DNA of 64,000 nucleotides, taken from contig CAJUNT010000003.1 of NCBI GenBank assembly GCA_910587735.1, positions 106,189 through 170,188 of the forward strand, given 5' to 3'. The position numbers and the translations under genes are program-made. The stretch comes from an uncultured Clostridia bacterium. GTDB taxonomy: Bacteria > Bacillota > Clostridia > Lachnospirales > Anaerotignaceae. Positions 53,105 through 61,318 of this stretch are shown here, piece after piece. The notes under the pieces are model-generated. The model was not told where the DNA came from, searched no databases, and worked only from the letters and a program-made list of their open reading frames with translations. Each line of letters opens with the position of its first letter. Position 1 is the stretch's first letter.

Positions 53105-53282
53105 GGAGGCGACCAATATGGAAGGCAGCAGTCCGAGGAGCAGTGATGGCATTGACTCGAATAAACAATATCATAATAGTACACAGAACAATTTATGCTG
53201 GGTATTTGGTCGCAATAGTATGATAATATAGTTTCTCCAAAACCTTGTATGCCTTTGGGAGTGTGCCTGAAGGTTTGTTTTT
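53105..53282 (+). promoter_or_regulatory. Structured leader RNA of mgtE ending in a terminator, candidate Mg-responsive element
   Basis: A long-range 8-bp stem pairs GCGACCAA (53109-53116) with TTGGTCGC (53206-53213). Inside it is a hairpin CGAG..CAGTG-ATGG-CATTG..CTCG (53134-53159). Then AAACCTT/AAGGTTT (53240-53276) followed by T5 forms a terminator 30 bp before the mgtE start. This is attenuation geometry upstream of a magnesium transporter. I see no match to the M-box (ykoK) or yybP-ykoY consensus. Confidence 0.6.
53118..53231 (+). CDS. Possible 37-codon leader peptide within the mgtE leader
   Basis: ATG with AGGAGG eight bases upstream, 37 sense codons, TAG stop. Product begins MEGSSPRSSDGID and ends GRNSMII, with no membrane span. 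The ORF covers exactly the folded part of the leader: its start lies beside the 5' arm of the long-range stem and its stop is 8 bp before the terminator. Translation might therefore switch the terminator. It may equally be accidental. Confidence 0.4.
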   Translation: MEGSSPRSSDGIDSNKQYHNSTQNNLCWVFGRNSMII

Positions 53283-53311
53283 GTGCAGAAAATAAGGGTA
53301 AGGTGATAATT

Positions 53312-54664
53312 ATGGAAGAAATGGAAAAAAATCAGCAAATGCTCATACAGCTTATGGAGCAGGGAAATTATATTACATTGAAAAAGGAATTGAATGAAGA
53401 AAATCCTGCAAATATTGCAGAATTGTTTGAAGAACTCTCAGGAGAAAAACAGTTATTTTTATTTCGTCTGCTTACAAAAGATAGTGCAGCAGAAGCATTT
53501 TCTTATATGGATTCAAATACACAAGAACATATTGTACAATCTATTACAGATAATGAAGTAAGAAATATAGTAGATGAAATGTTTTTAGATGATACAGTAG
53601 ACTTCCTCTCAGAAGCACCAGCAAATTTAGTAAACAAAGTATTGCGTAATACAGATACAGCAACAAGAAAATTGATAAATCAGTTTTTAAATTATCCTGA
53701 AAATTCCGCAGGAAGTATTATGACAATAGAATTTGTTCAGTTAAGGGAAACTATGACAGTAGAAAGAGCAATGCGCTATTTGAGAAAAACAGGATTAGAC
53801 AAAGAAACAATATATACTTGCTATGTTTTGGACGAAAGAAAATTACTTTTGGGTGTCGTGCCTTTGAGAAGACTGATATTAGCAGAAGATGATGTGATGA
53901 TAAAAGATTTGATGGAAGATGATGTTGTTGCAGTAAACACATTAGATGACCAAGAAGACATTGCAAATATATTTAAAAAATATAATTGGATATCATTACC
54001 TGTTGTAGATAAAGAAAATCGTATGGTAGGAATCATTACAGTTGATGATATTGTTGATGTTATAGAGCAAGAAACAACAGAAGACTTTGAAAAAATGGCA
54101 GCGTTATTGCCATCTGATGAAGAATATTTGAAAACAAGTGTATTTGACTTAGCAAAAAATAGAATTGTATGGCTTTGTGTGCTTATGCTTTCGGGTACGA
54201 TTTCAGCAGTTATAATAAGTGGTTATGAGTCGCTTTTAAGTGCGGCTGTGATACTTTCCAGTTTTATACCAACATTGACAGGAACAGGAGGAAATGCAGG
54301 CTCTCAGGCGTCTACAATTATTATTAGAGGTATGGCATTGGGAGAAATTGAAACAAAAGATATATTAAAAGTTATTTGGAAAGAGTTAAGAGTAGGCATT
54401 ATATGTGGTATATTATTGGGTGGCATCAATATGCTAAGACTAACATTGTTTAGTAAGGGTACAACGCTTTGGGTAGATTTAACGGTATCTGTTAGTATGT
54501 GCCTTGTTGTTGTTGTAGCAAAATGTGTAGGCTGTTTATTACCTATATTCGCCAAAATTATGAAGTTTGACCCTGCTATTATGGCTGGTCCTTTGATTTC
54601 TACTATTGTGGATAGTATTGCTCTTGTGGTGTTTTTTAACATTGCAAAAGCGTTTGTATTGTAA
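53312..54664 (+). CDS. mgtE: Magnesium transporter MgtE
   Basis: 450 residues. Cytoplasmic N domain (about 5-130), CBS pair (about 135-255), connecting helix and five membrane helices (285-450). The pore motif TGTGGNAGSQAST and FDPAIMAGPLIST are present. MgtE is a Mg2+ channel gated by its own CBS/N domains. I start at the ATG after TAAGGTG; the frame opens 21 codons earlier inside the leader terminator. Expression is probably controlled by the leader. Confidence 0.96.
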   Translation: MEEMEKNQQMLIQLMEQGNYITLKKELNEENPANIAELFEELSGEKQLFLFRLLTKDSAAEAFSYMDSNTQEHIVQSITDNEVRNIVDEMFLDDTVDFLSEAPANLVNKVLRNTDTATRKLINQFLNYPENSAGSIMTIEFVQLRETMTVERAMRYLRKTGLDKETIYTCYVLDERKLLLGVVPLRRLILAEDDVMIKDLMEDDVVAVNTLDDQEDIANIFKKYNWISLPVVDKENRMVGIITVDDIVDVIEQETTEDFEKMAALLPSDEEYLKTSVFDLAKNRIVWLCVLMLSGTISAVIISGYESLLSAAVILSSFIPTLTGTGGNAGSQASTIIIRGMALGEIETKDILKVIWKELRVGIICGILLGGINMLRLTLFSKGTTLWVDLTVSVSMCLVVVVAKCVGCLLPIFAKIMKFDPAIMAGPLISTIVDSIALVVFFNIAKAFVL

Positions 54665-54742
54665 AATAAAAAGTGTATAAATAAAAAATAAATCTTATAG
54701 ATATATGAAATTTACAATAAAAAAGTAATTTATTTTTAGAAT

Positions 54743-54777
54743 GGGGAGAACTTTTTTAAATTTAAAAAATTCTCCCT
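54743..54777 (+). terminator. Terminator after mgtE
   Basis: GGGAGAA / TTCTCCC stem with an inner TTTTTT/AAAAAA pairing. Confidence 0.75.
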
Positions 54778-54816
54778 AACATTTTTACGAAATCAAAAAT
54801 AATTTATTTGCAAATT

Positions 54817-54847
54817 AAAGTCATTAATTATAATGGCTTTTTTTATT
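54817..54847 (-). terminator. Terminator at the 3' end of bioY
   Basis: AAAGCCATT / AATGACTTT with one G-T pair, flanked by A and T runs, overlapping the bioY stop. Confidence 0.65.
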
Positions 54848-55394
54848 CCATTGAAATTTGTGATATCTGTTTTTTTACGACAGGGGCGAGTGTAATGGTA
54901 ATGATAATTTTTAAAATATCATTTGGTAAGAATGGTATTACAGCAGAAAATGCAGCTTGTAAAAGTGTGGTGTTTGTTAATACAGCAAGCCACAATGTAC
55001 CTAAAAATTGTAAACAAATACTGCCTAATATCATGCCTAAAAGCTGTAATTTTCTGGATTGTGGGAATTTGTCTGCAAAAAAGCCTGTGAAAAATGCAAG
55101 AAAAAAATACCCTACTAAATAACCTCCTGTAGGACCTGCTAATTTTGATATACCCGCAGAAAAGCCAGAAAAAACTGGTATTCCTGCTAAACCTATCATA
55201 ATGTAAATAAGACAGCAAAGCAGACCTTTTTTACAACCAATTATATTGGAAGAAAAATAAATAACAAGTGTAGCAAGTGAAAGAGGTACAGGGCTAATGG
55301 GTATGGGGACAGAAAGAGGACCAGCAATACAAAGTAGTGCAGTAAATAATCCTACAAGTGTCATTGTTTTTGTTTTCATAGTTGTTTTAGACAT
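54843..55394 (-). CDS. bioY: Biotin transporter BioY (ECF S component)
   Basis: 183 residues, six membrane helices. Family signatures PVPLSLATLVIYFSS and GPTGGYLVGYFFLAFFTGF are clear. BioY binds biotin and works alone or with the ECF energising module, whose genes are not here. A BirA-type operator overlaps its promoter, consistent with biotin control. AGAAAGGAGAAGG precedes the ATG. Confidence 0.95.
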   Translation of the reverse strand: MSKTTMKTKTMTLVGLFTALLCIAGPLSVPIPISPVPLSLATLVIYFSSNIIGCKKGLLCCLIYIMIGLAGIPVFSGFSAGISKLAGPTGGYLVGYFFLAFFTGFFADKFPQSRKLQLLGMILGSICLQFLGTLWLAVLTNTTLLQAAFSAVIPFLPNDILKIIITITLAPVVKKQISQISME

Positions 55395-55431
55395 ATCAAA
55401 ATGCCTTCTCCTTTCTTTATGTAATGGTAAC

Positions 55432-55461
55432 AGTATAATATGATTTTAGTTTGATTGTCAA
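55432..55461 (-). promoter_or_regulatory. bioY promoter
   Basis: TTGACA, 18-nt spacer, TATACT on the minus strand. Confidence 0.75.
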
Positions 55462-55487
55462 CTATAAATTTTATATTAGTTTACGAT
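55454..55487. promoter_or_regulatory. BirA-type biotin operator
   Basis: Half-sites GTAAACT and AGTTGAC separated by 14 bp, arms extended to 11 bp with two mismatches; this matches the Firmicute BirA box layout and overlaps the bioY -35 box. Confidence 0.65.
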
Positions 55488-55497
55488 TAAAAAATGA

Positions 55498-55526
55498 TTG
55501 ACAGTCTGTATATATAGTGATATAGT
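55498..55526 (+). promoter_or_regulatory. Promoter of the GntR/ABC operon
   Basis: TTGACA, 17-nt spacer, TATAGT. Confidence 0.8.
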
Positions 55527-55548
55527 GTATATATACAATATATACACT
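55524..55548. promoter_or_regulatory. Operator of the YtrA-type regulator
   Basis: AGTGTATATA / TATATACACT, perfect 10-bp arms with a TACAA centre, overlapping the -10 box and start site of the operon. Confidence 0.65.
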
Positions 55549-55561
55549 TGTTAGGAGGGAA

Positions 55562-55951
55562 ATGGTGGATATTATTATAAGCAATACATCTTCAATGCCC
55601 ATATATGAGCAAATTATCATGCAGATTAAAAAAAGTATTATGAATGGTGATTTGAAAGAAGGAGAGGCACTCCCTTCTATGAGAACACTAGCAAAAGAAT
55701 TAAGAATCAGTGTTATTACCACAAAAAGAGCTTATGAAGAATTAGAAAATGCAGGATTTATTGTAACGGTTATGGGTAAAGGCAGTTTTGTGGCAAAAAA
55801 GAATATAGAACGTATCAAAGAGGAGCAACTCAAACAAATAGAAAAAAGTATACAATATGTTGTAGAACAAGCACAGTTAAATGGTATTTCATTACAAGAA
55901 TTGTTGGATATTGTAAAGATATTATATGGAGATGAAACATATGAAAAATAG
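55562..55951 (+). CDS. GntR family regulator, YtrA subfamily
   Basis: 129 residues: winged helix (about 8-75; MPIYEQIIMQIKKSIMNGDL, LPSMRTLAKELRISVITTKRAYEELENAG) and a short dimerisation helix pair, the YtrA length. YtrA proteins repress a downstream ABC transporter operon, and exactly such genes follow. A 10-bp palindrome overlaps its own promoter. TTAGGAGGG precedes the ATG. Confidence 0.94.
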   Translation: MVDIIISNTSSMPIYEQIIMQIKKSIMNGDLKEGEALPSMRTLAKELRISVITTKRAYEELENAGFIVTVMGKGSFVAKKNIERIKEEQLKQIEKSIQYVVEQAQLNGISLQELLDIVKILYGDETYEK

Positions 55952-56792
55952 TATAGAATGGCATAGGGCAGAAAAAGTATTTGATTTATTTCATTTGCAC
56001 CCTGTTACAATGAATTTGGAACAAGGCAGCATTATGGGATTGATAGGAGAAAATGGCTCTGGTAAAACAACACTAATTAAATTAGCTTTAAATTTAATTT
56101 CTTTAAGTAGTGGTGAAATTAAAATATTGGGATTAGATAGTGTAAAACAAGAAGAACAAATTAAACAAAAAATTGGATTTGTACCAGATGAAAATATATT
56201 TTATGATATGTTTACTCCTAAAGAGATTAATCAAGTAACATCAAAATTATATCAGTGTTGGGATGAGAAAATATATTTTGATTTTTTAGAAAAATTTTGT
56301 ATACCTGCAAATAAAAATATAAAAAGTTTTTCTATGGGTATGAAAAAGAAAATTGCAATCGCGTGTGCATTAAGTCATGAGGCAGAAATATTAATATTAG
56401 ATGAACCTATGAATGGTATTGACCCAATAGCAAGACAGGAAATTAGAGATATATTACAGCAGTTTGTAGAAAATGAATATCATTCTGTACTGCTTTCCAC
56501 ACATATTACAGAAGATTTGGAAAAAATAGCAGATTATATTACATTGATTGAAAAAGGAAATATGATATTTTATAAAAATAAAGATGAAATATTAGAAAAG
56601 TATGGTATTGCCTGTTTTTCTAAAAATGATTTTAAAGAAATTGATAAAAATGATTATATTAGTTTTAGAAAAAATACTTTTGGATATGAGGTATTTGTGG
56701 AAGATAAAAAGACCTTTTTAAGAAAATATGATGGTGCAGTCATTAATAATGCTAGTTTAGAAGATATTATGGTATTTTACCATAAAGCATAA
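55941..56792 (+). CDS. ABC transporter ATP-binding protein
   Basis: 283 residues from the ATG nine bases after GGAG, overlapping the GntR gene by 11 bp. Walker A GENGSGKTT (36-44), signature SFSMGMKKKIAIACAL, Walker B ILILDEPMNGIDP, switch His in LLSTHITED. The C-terminal 80 residues are the extra domain of bacteriocin/drug-type ABC-2 ATPases. Partner of the permease that follows; cargo unknown, perhaps a wall-active compound as for the Ytr system. Confidence 0.93.
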   Translation: MKNSIEWHRAEKVFDLFHLHPVTMNLEQGSIMGLIGENGSGKTTLIKLALNLISLSSGEIKILGLDSVKQEEQIKQKIGFVPDENIFYDMFTPKEINQVTSKLYQCWDEKIYFDFLEKFCIPANKNIKSFSMGMKKKIAIACALSHEAEILILDEPMNGIDPIARQEIRDILQQFVENEYHSVLLSTHITEDLEKIADYITLIEKGNMIFYKNKDEILEKYGIACFSKNDFKEIDKNDYISFRKNTFGYEVFVEDKKTFLRKYDGAVINNASLEDIMVFYHKA

Positions 56793-56839
56793 AAAATATT
56801 GAAGAAATTCATTTATATCATTAAGAGAGGGGTACAATT

Positions 56840-57466
56840 ATGGCAGGACTTGTATGGAAAGATATTATTTATATTAAAAAAATGTGGAAAACAATGCTGT
56901 TTGCGGTGCTATTTTTTATACTGTTTAGTTTTAGTAGAAATGATGCCGTTTCATCTATGGCACTGATTGCTATTATGGTAGGAAGCAACTTTTCAATGAT
57001 ACCATTTAATTATGATAATTACAGCAAATGGAATGAATATCAATACGCCTTTCCTATAAGTAGAAAAACAGCAGTATGTAGCAGGTATTTATTTGGTGTA
57101 ATAGTATTTGGCTGTTGTGCATTAATATATGCATTAATTATGATGTTTCAGTTATTTATAATAAATGAAATACCTGAAAAAGAAGATTTATTACTACAAA
57201 TAGGCGTGGTATGTTTTGTACCTGTTATGCAGTCAATATTATTTCCTTTAATATATCATTGTGGTGTGGAACAGGCTAGATTGTATCTTGTAGCAATATT
57301 TGCATTAATAGCAATGCTTGTGATAGGGTGTAGTAGTGTAATAGTAAATATGTTTTGTGAAGAAAATACTATAATGATTATAGCTGCTATGATAATCATA
57401 CCTATATTACTTTATATATTTTCTCTTAGACTTTCTATCAATATAGAACAGAAAAAAATGGCATAA
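56840..57466 (+). CDS. ABC-2 transporter permease
   Basis: 208 residues with six predicted membrane helices, N-terminal GLVWKDIIYIKKMWK typical of ABC-2 permeases of the YtrC/CcmB kind, and conserved FPISRKTAVCSRYL loop. It starts 48 bp after the ATPase behind AGAGAGGGG and is followed by a terminator, so the operon is regulator-ATPase-permease. Confidence 0.88.
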   Translation: MAGLVWKDIIYIKKMWKTMLFAVLFFILFSFSRNDAVSSMALIAIMVGSNFSMIPFNYDNYSKWNEYQYAFPISRKTAVCSRYLFGVIVFGCCALIYALIMMFQLFIINEIPEKEDLLLQIGVVCFVPVMQSILFPLIYHCGVEQARLYLVAIFALIAMLVIGCSSVIVNMFCEENTIMIIAAMIIIPILLYIFSLRLSINIEQKKMA

Positions 57467-57498
57467 TACTTTTTACATAATTATAATTTTAAAAATAT

Positions 57499-57532
57499 GG
57501 GGGAGAAATTTTCACTTGTGGGAAATCTCCCC
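57499..57532 (+). terminator. Terminator of the ABC operon
   Basis: GGGG-AGA against TCTCCCC with an inner extension; A/T-rich flanks. Confidence 0.75.
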
Positions 57533-57596
57533 TATATTTATAAAAATCAATCAATTTATTTATTTTTGTTTATATAATGATTCGTTCATTTATTTA

Positions 57597-59387
57597 TTAT
57601 AAAAGACTTTCCATTTCATTCAATAAATCTTCAAATACTTTCATAGCATTTTTGATAGGTTCTGTGCTTGTCATATCTACACCAGCGCCTTTCAGTAAAT
57701 CAATAGAATATTCGGAATTACCTTTTGAAAGAAAATCTAAATAACGGTCAATAGCAGGCTGACCCTGTTTTATAATTTGTTCAGAAAGTGCGATTGCAGC
57801 ACTATAACCTGTGGCATACTGATAAACATAAAAAGCATTATAAAAATGAGGTATTCTTGCCCATTCTATGGCAATTTGCTCATCAATTACAATATCATCA
57901 CCAAAATATTGTTTATTCAAATGATAATAAATTTCACTCATATTTTCACAAGTAAGAGGTTCGCCTTTTTCTATCATTTCATGTGTAATTTTTTCAAATT
58001 CAGCAAACATTGTTTGACGGAATAATGTACCTCTAAATTGTTCCATATAATAATTGATGAGATATTTTTTATAAGCGATATCATTTGTATTTTGTAGAAG
58101 ATAATGCATAAGTAATGCCTCATTACATGTAGATGCAACTTCTGCAACAAATATTTTATGTCCGCCATAAATATAAGGCTGTTTTTGCCATGTAAAATAG
58201 CTATGAAGTGCATGACCCATTTCATGGGCAAGTGTAAACATACTATTGATATTATCATTATGATTTAAAAGTACATAAGGATGTACTCCATAAACGCCCC
58301 AGGAATAAGCACCGCTCCTTTTACCTTCATTTTCATAAACATCTATCCAGCCACTATCAAAACCTTTTTGCAATGCTTGTGTATAGTCTTTTCCTAATAT
58401 TTGTAATGCTTTATATACGGTCTGTTTTGCCTCATCATAAGATATTTTTTTATCTGCTTCGGCAACAATAGGAACATATAAATCATACATATGAATATCA
58501 TCTAAACCAAGCAATTTTTTTCTTAATGCAACATAGCGGTGCATAAGGGGTAAATATTGATGTACTGTTTCAATTAAATTATCATAAACAGCAACAGGTA
58601 TGTTATCATCTTCTAATGCAGCAGAAAGTGAAGAGGTGTAATTTCTTGCTTTAGCAAAAAACACATCACTTTTTACACTAGCACTATAAGTAGCAGCAAT
58701 GGTATTTTTTTGTTTTAAATAGCTGTCATATAGTGTCTCGAATGCGTCTTTACGTACACGACGATTTTTATTTTCTAAAAAGGAAGTATAACGTCCTTTT
58801 GTCAATTCTACATTTTCGCCTTTTTCATTTTTTATAACAGCAAATTTCATGTCAGCATCATTTAGCATGGTAAATATTGTTTGAGGAGCACCACCAATTT
58901 CACTTGCTTGCGCAAGAAATTCTTCTTGCTGTGCAGATAATATATGTTGTTTTTGACGCAATATATTTTCTAAAAAATGACGATATACTTTAAAATTATT
59001 TTGATTTATGATGTTTTGTATTGCTTGTTCTGACATGGTGAGTATTTCAGGAACAATAAAAGCAGTTGCAGCAGAATATTGTATCATAATATTTTCTGCT
59101 TTAGAAGAAAGTTGTTGGTATACTGTATTTGTACTATCTTCATGAAAATGCATAAAAGCATATACATAAAGTTTTTCTATTATCAAACTGGCTTCATTAT
59201 TTTTATTAAGACAGTCTAATAAATTTTGTGCAGATGTGCTAATTTTCCCAGAAAAATTGCGTAAATCGTCAATATTTTTTTGAGAAATTGCAAAATCTTT
59301 TTCCCATATTTCTGTACTACTGTAAATATCTTCTAAATGCCATGCAAAATTTGTATTGATTTCCGTTCTTTTGGGTAATTTGTCCAT
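57597..59387 (-). CDS. pepF: Oligoendopeptidase F
   Basis: 596 residues, full M3B length. Zinc motif HEMGH at 388-392 with downstream Glu ligand region EVASTCNEALLMHYLL; FYVYQYATGYSAA near the end. It cleaves peptides of about 7-17 residues in the cytoplasm. AAGGAAG precedes the ATG and no terminator hairpin is evident. Single gene. Confidence 0.96.
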   Translation of the reverse strand: MDKLPKRTEINTNFAWHLEDIYSSTEIWEKDFAISQKNIDDLRNFSGKISTSAQNLLDCLNKNNEASLIIEKLYVYAFMHFHEDSTNTVYQQLSSKAENIMIQYSAATAFIVPEILTMSEQAIQNIINQNNFKVYRHFLENILRQKQHILSAQQEEFLAQASEIGGAPQTIFTMLNDADMKFAVIKNEKGENVELTKGRYTSFLENKNRRVRKDAFETLYDSYLKQKNTIAATYSASVKSDVFFAKARNYTSSLSAALEDDNIPVAVYDNLIETVHQYLPLMHRYVALRKKLLGLDDIHMYDLYVPIVAEADKKISYDEAKQTVYKALQILGKDYTQALQKGFDSGWIDVYENEGKRSGAYSWGVYGVHPYVLLNHNDNINSMFTLAHEMGHALHSYFTWQKQPYIYGGHKIFVAEVASTCNEALLMHYLLQNTNDIAYKKYLINYYMEQFRGTLFRQTMFAEFEKITHEMIEKGEPLTCENMSEIYYHLNKQYFGDDIVIDEQIAIEWARIPHFYNAFYVYQYATGYSAAIALSEQIIKQGQPAIDRYLDFLSKGNSEYSIDLLKGAGVDMTSTEPIKNAMKVFEDLLNEMESLL

Positions 59388-59541
59388 AAAAATCTTCCTT
59401 TCTGTGTAAAATGAGATACAATATTGTATGACAAACCATATTTTGCTGTATTGTCAGAACTATTATAACACGAAAATTTCATACTATAAGCCAAAAAAAG
59501 AAATTTTGTAACAGATTATTTAATTTTGTTAATATTATTAC

Positions 59542-59571
59542 TTGCAGGAAAGTGGTATTTTGTAGTAAAAT
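59542..59571 (+). promoter_or_regulatory. Candidate glgA promoter
   Basis: TTGCAG, 18-nt spacer, TAAAAT in the 305-bp divergent gap between pepF and glgA. Nothing else stands out there. Confidence 0.4.
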
Positions 59572-59692
59572 TTAATATAAACAAATGTGTCAAATCATAT
59601 GGTGTAGTTGGTGTCATGCTATGTTTTCAATATTGGTATTAGTGGATATCATGATAGTAACAACATCAATAATTATGAAAGGGTGGTTATGA

Positions 59693-61138
59693 GTGGCAAG
59701 TGAAAGACGTAAAATATTGCTAGTTTCTTCTGAAGCGGCGCCTTATGCAAAAAGCGGTGGATTGGGGGACGTTGTAGGGTCATTACCAAAAGCATTACAA
59801 GAAGCAGACGTTGACGTAAGAGTGGTACTTCCTAAATATGCAACGATAAAAGAAGAACATTTGCAAGATGTCGAATACTTAGGTTCTTTCTTCGTAAATC
59901 TTGCCTGGAGAACACAGGAAGCAAAAATTTTAAGAAAAAATACTGGCACATTTCCTGTGTACTTTATAGAAAATGATTTTTATTTTGGCAGAGAAGGACT
60001 TTATGGTTATGGGGATGACAACGAACGTTTTGCATTTTTCTGTAAAGCAGTACTGCATATGCTTTCAATGATAGACTATTATCCAGACATTATACATTGT
60101 AATGACTGGCAAACAGGTCCAATTTGTATGCTTTTGAAAGAATCTTACAGCAAAATGGTATTTTATTCCAGAATTAAAACATTGTATACCATACATAACT
60201 TGCAATATCAAGGTGTGTTTGGTAGAGAAACAATGGAGTTATTGGGCGTACCAAATTGGTGTTTTGATAATGGTAACGCTGAATTTTACGGCAATGTTAG
60301 CTATATGAAAATGGGATTGATGTATGCAGACCATATCAGTACAGTAAGTAATACGTATGCAGAAGAAATACAAACACCACAATATGGTTATGGTATGGAT
60401 GGTGTGTTAAGAAGCAGAAAAGAGCATTTAAGTGGTATTATAAATGGCATTGATTATGCAGCAAATGACCCAGCAACAGACAGCCGTTTGACAACAAATT
60501 TTGATAGAAATAGTATTGAACTGAAAAAAGAAAATAAAAGAGAGTTACAGAAATATTTGGGACTGGAACAAAGAGATGTACCTATGATTGGCATGATTAC
60601 AAGATTAGCTGACCAAAAAGGATTAGATATTTTGACACAAGTGTTTGGTGAAATTATGAAGGAAGATATACAATTCGTGCTTTTAGGTACAGGAGAAAGC
60701 AGATATGAATATATCTTTAAGAGTATGGCACAACAATATCCTGGAAAAATGAGTGCAAATATATTATTTGATGATACATTAGCACAAAGAATATATGCGT
60801 CTAGTGATTTGTTTATGATGCCTTCCTTTTTTGAGCCATGTGGTTTAGGTCAGATGTTTAGCTTGAGATATGGTACAGTACCTATTGTTAGAAAAACAGG
60901 AGGATTGGCTGATACTATTAGTCATTATAGTGTAGAAACAAAACAAGGTAATGGCTTTGTATTTGAAAGCTATGATGGTAATGGTTTGCTTTGGGCGTTC
61001 CATGAAGCATTAAATGTATATCATATGGGTCCTCAGGAATGGGCAAATGTAGTTAGAAATGCTATGGACTGTAATTACTCTTGGGCAAATTCCGCAGGAA
61101 AATATATTGCTCTTTATGATAAATTGATAAAAGCATAA
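59693..61138 (+). CDS. glgA: Glycogen (starch) synthase
   Basis: 481 residues, GT5 family. ADP-glucose contact KSGGLGDV (20-27), HNLQYQGVFG, and in the second domain RLADQKGLD, FFEPCGLGQM and RKTGGLADT. It elongates alpha-1,4-glucan from ADP-glucose for glycogen storage. Start is GTG behind GGGTGG; no other glg gene is in the window, which is unusual since glgC/D/P often cluster with it. Confidence 0.96.
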   Translation: MASERRKILLVSSEAAPYAKSGGLGDVVGSLPKALQEADVDVRVVLPKYATIKEEHLQDVEYLGSFFVNLAWRTQEAKILRKNTGTFPVYFIENDFYFGREGLYGYGDDNERFAFFCKAVLHMLSMIDYYPDIIHCNDWQTGPICMLLKESYSKMVFYSRIKTLYTIHNLQYQGVFGRETMELLGVPNWCFDNGNAEFYGNVSYMKMGLMYADHISTVSNTYAEEIQTPQYGYGMDGVLRSRKEHLSGIINGIDYAANDPATDSRLTTNFDRNSIELKKENKRELQKYLGLEQRDVPMIGMITRLADQKGLDILTQVFGEIMKEDIQFVLLGTGESRYEYIFKSMAQQYPGKMSANILFDDTLAQRIYASSDLFMMPSFFEPCGLGQMFSLRYGTVPIVRKTGGLADTISHYSVETKQGNGFVFESYDGNGLLWAFHEALNVYHMGPQEWANVVRNAMDCNYSWANSAGKYIALYDKLIKA

Positions 61139-61162
61139 TTTTAAATAATAATAGAAAATAAA

Positions 61163-61206
61163 TAAAAGGGGCTGAACAATAATAAGTTGTTCGCCCCTTT
61201 ATTTTG
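61163..61206 (+). terminator. Terminator of glgA
   Basis: AAAAGGGGC-AACAA stem against TTGTT-GCCCCTTTT, then T-rich. Confidence 0.92.
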
Positions 61207-61318
61207 CAATGTGGAATGGAATTTATACAAAGTTATATCTATACGAATTTTATGCTTTGGAGTATAATATGTTGTGTTGTTTGTAAAAAATGATTGATTG
61301 CAGTAAAGGAGAATCATA

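Noticed and set aside
52915..53184. 90-codon N-terminal extension of the propeller-like protein
   Set aside because: Composition is non-coding and the strong AGGAGG-ATG at 52914 marks the real start. It also overlaps the mgtE promoter and leader.
53105..53282. M-box (ykoK) or yybP-ykoY riboswitch before mgtE
   Set aside because: The conserved GGUGAGGCUCCU-type core of the M-box and the yybP core are not present, although the position and terminator fit. Kept as an unassigned leader.
55471..55722. Minus-strand ORF through the bioY/GntR intergenic region
   Set aside because: It covers the BirA box, both promoters and part of the GntR gene; shadow frame.
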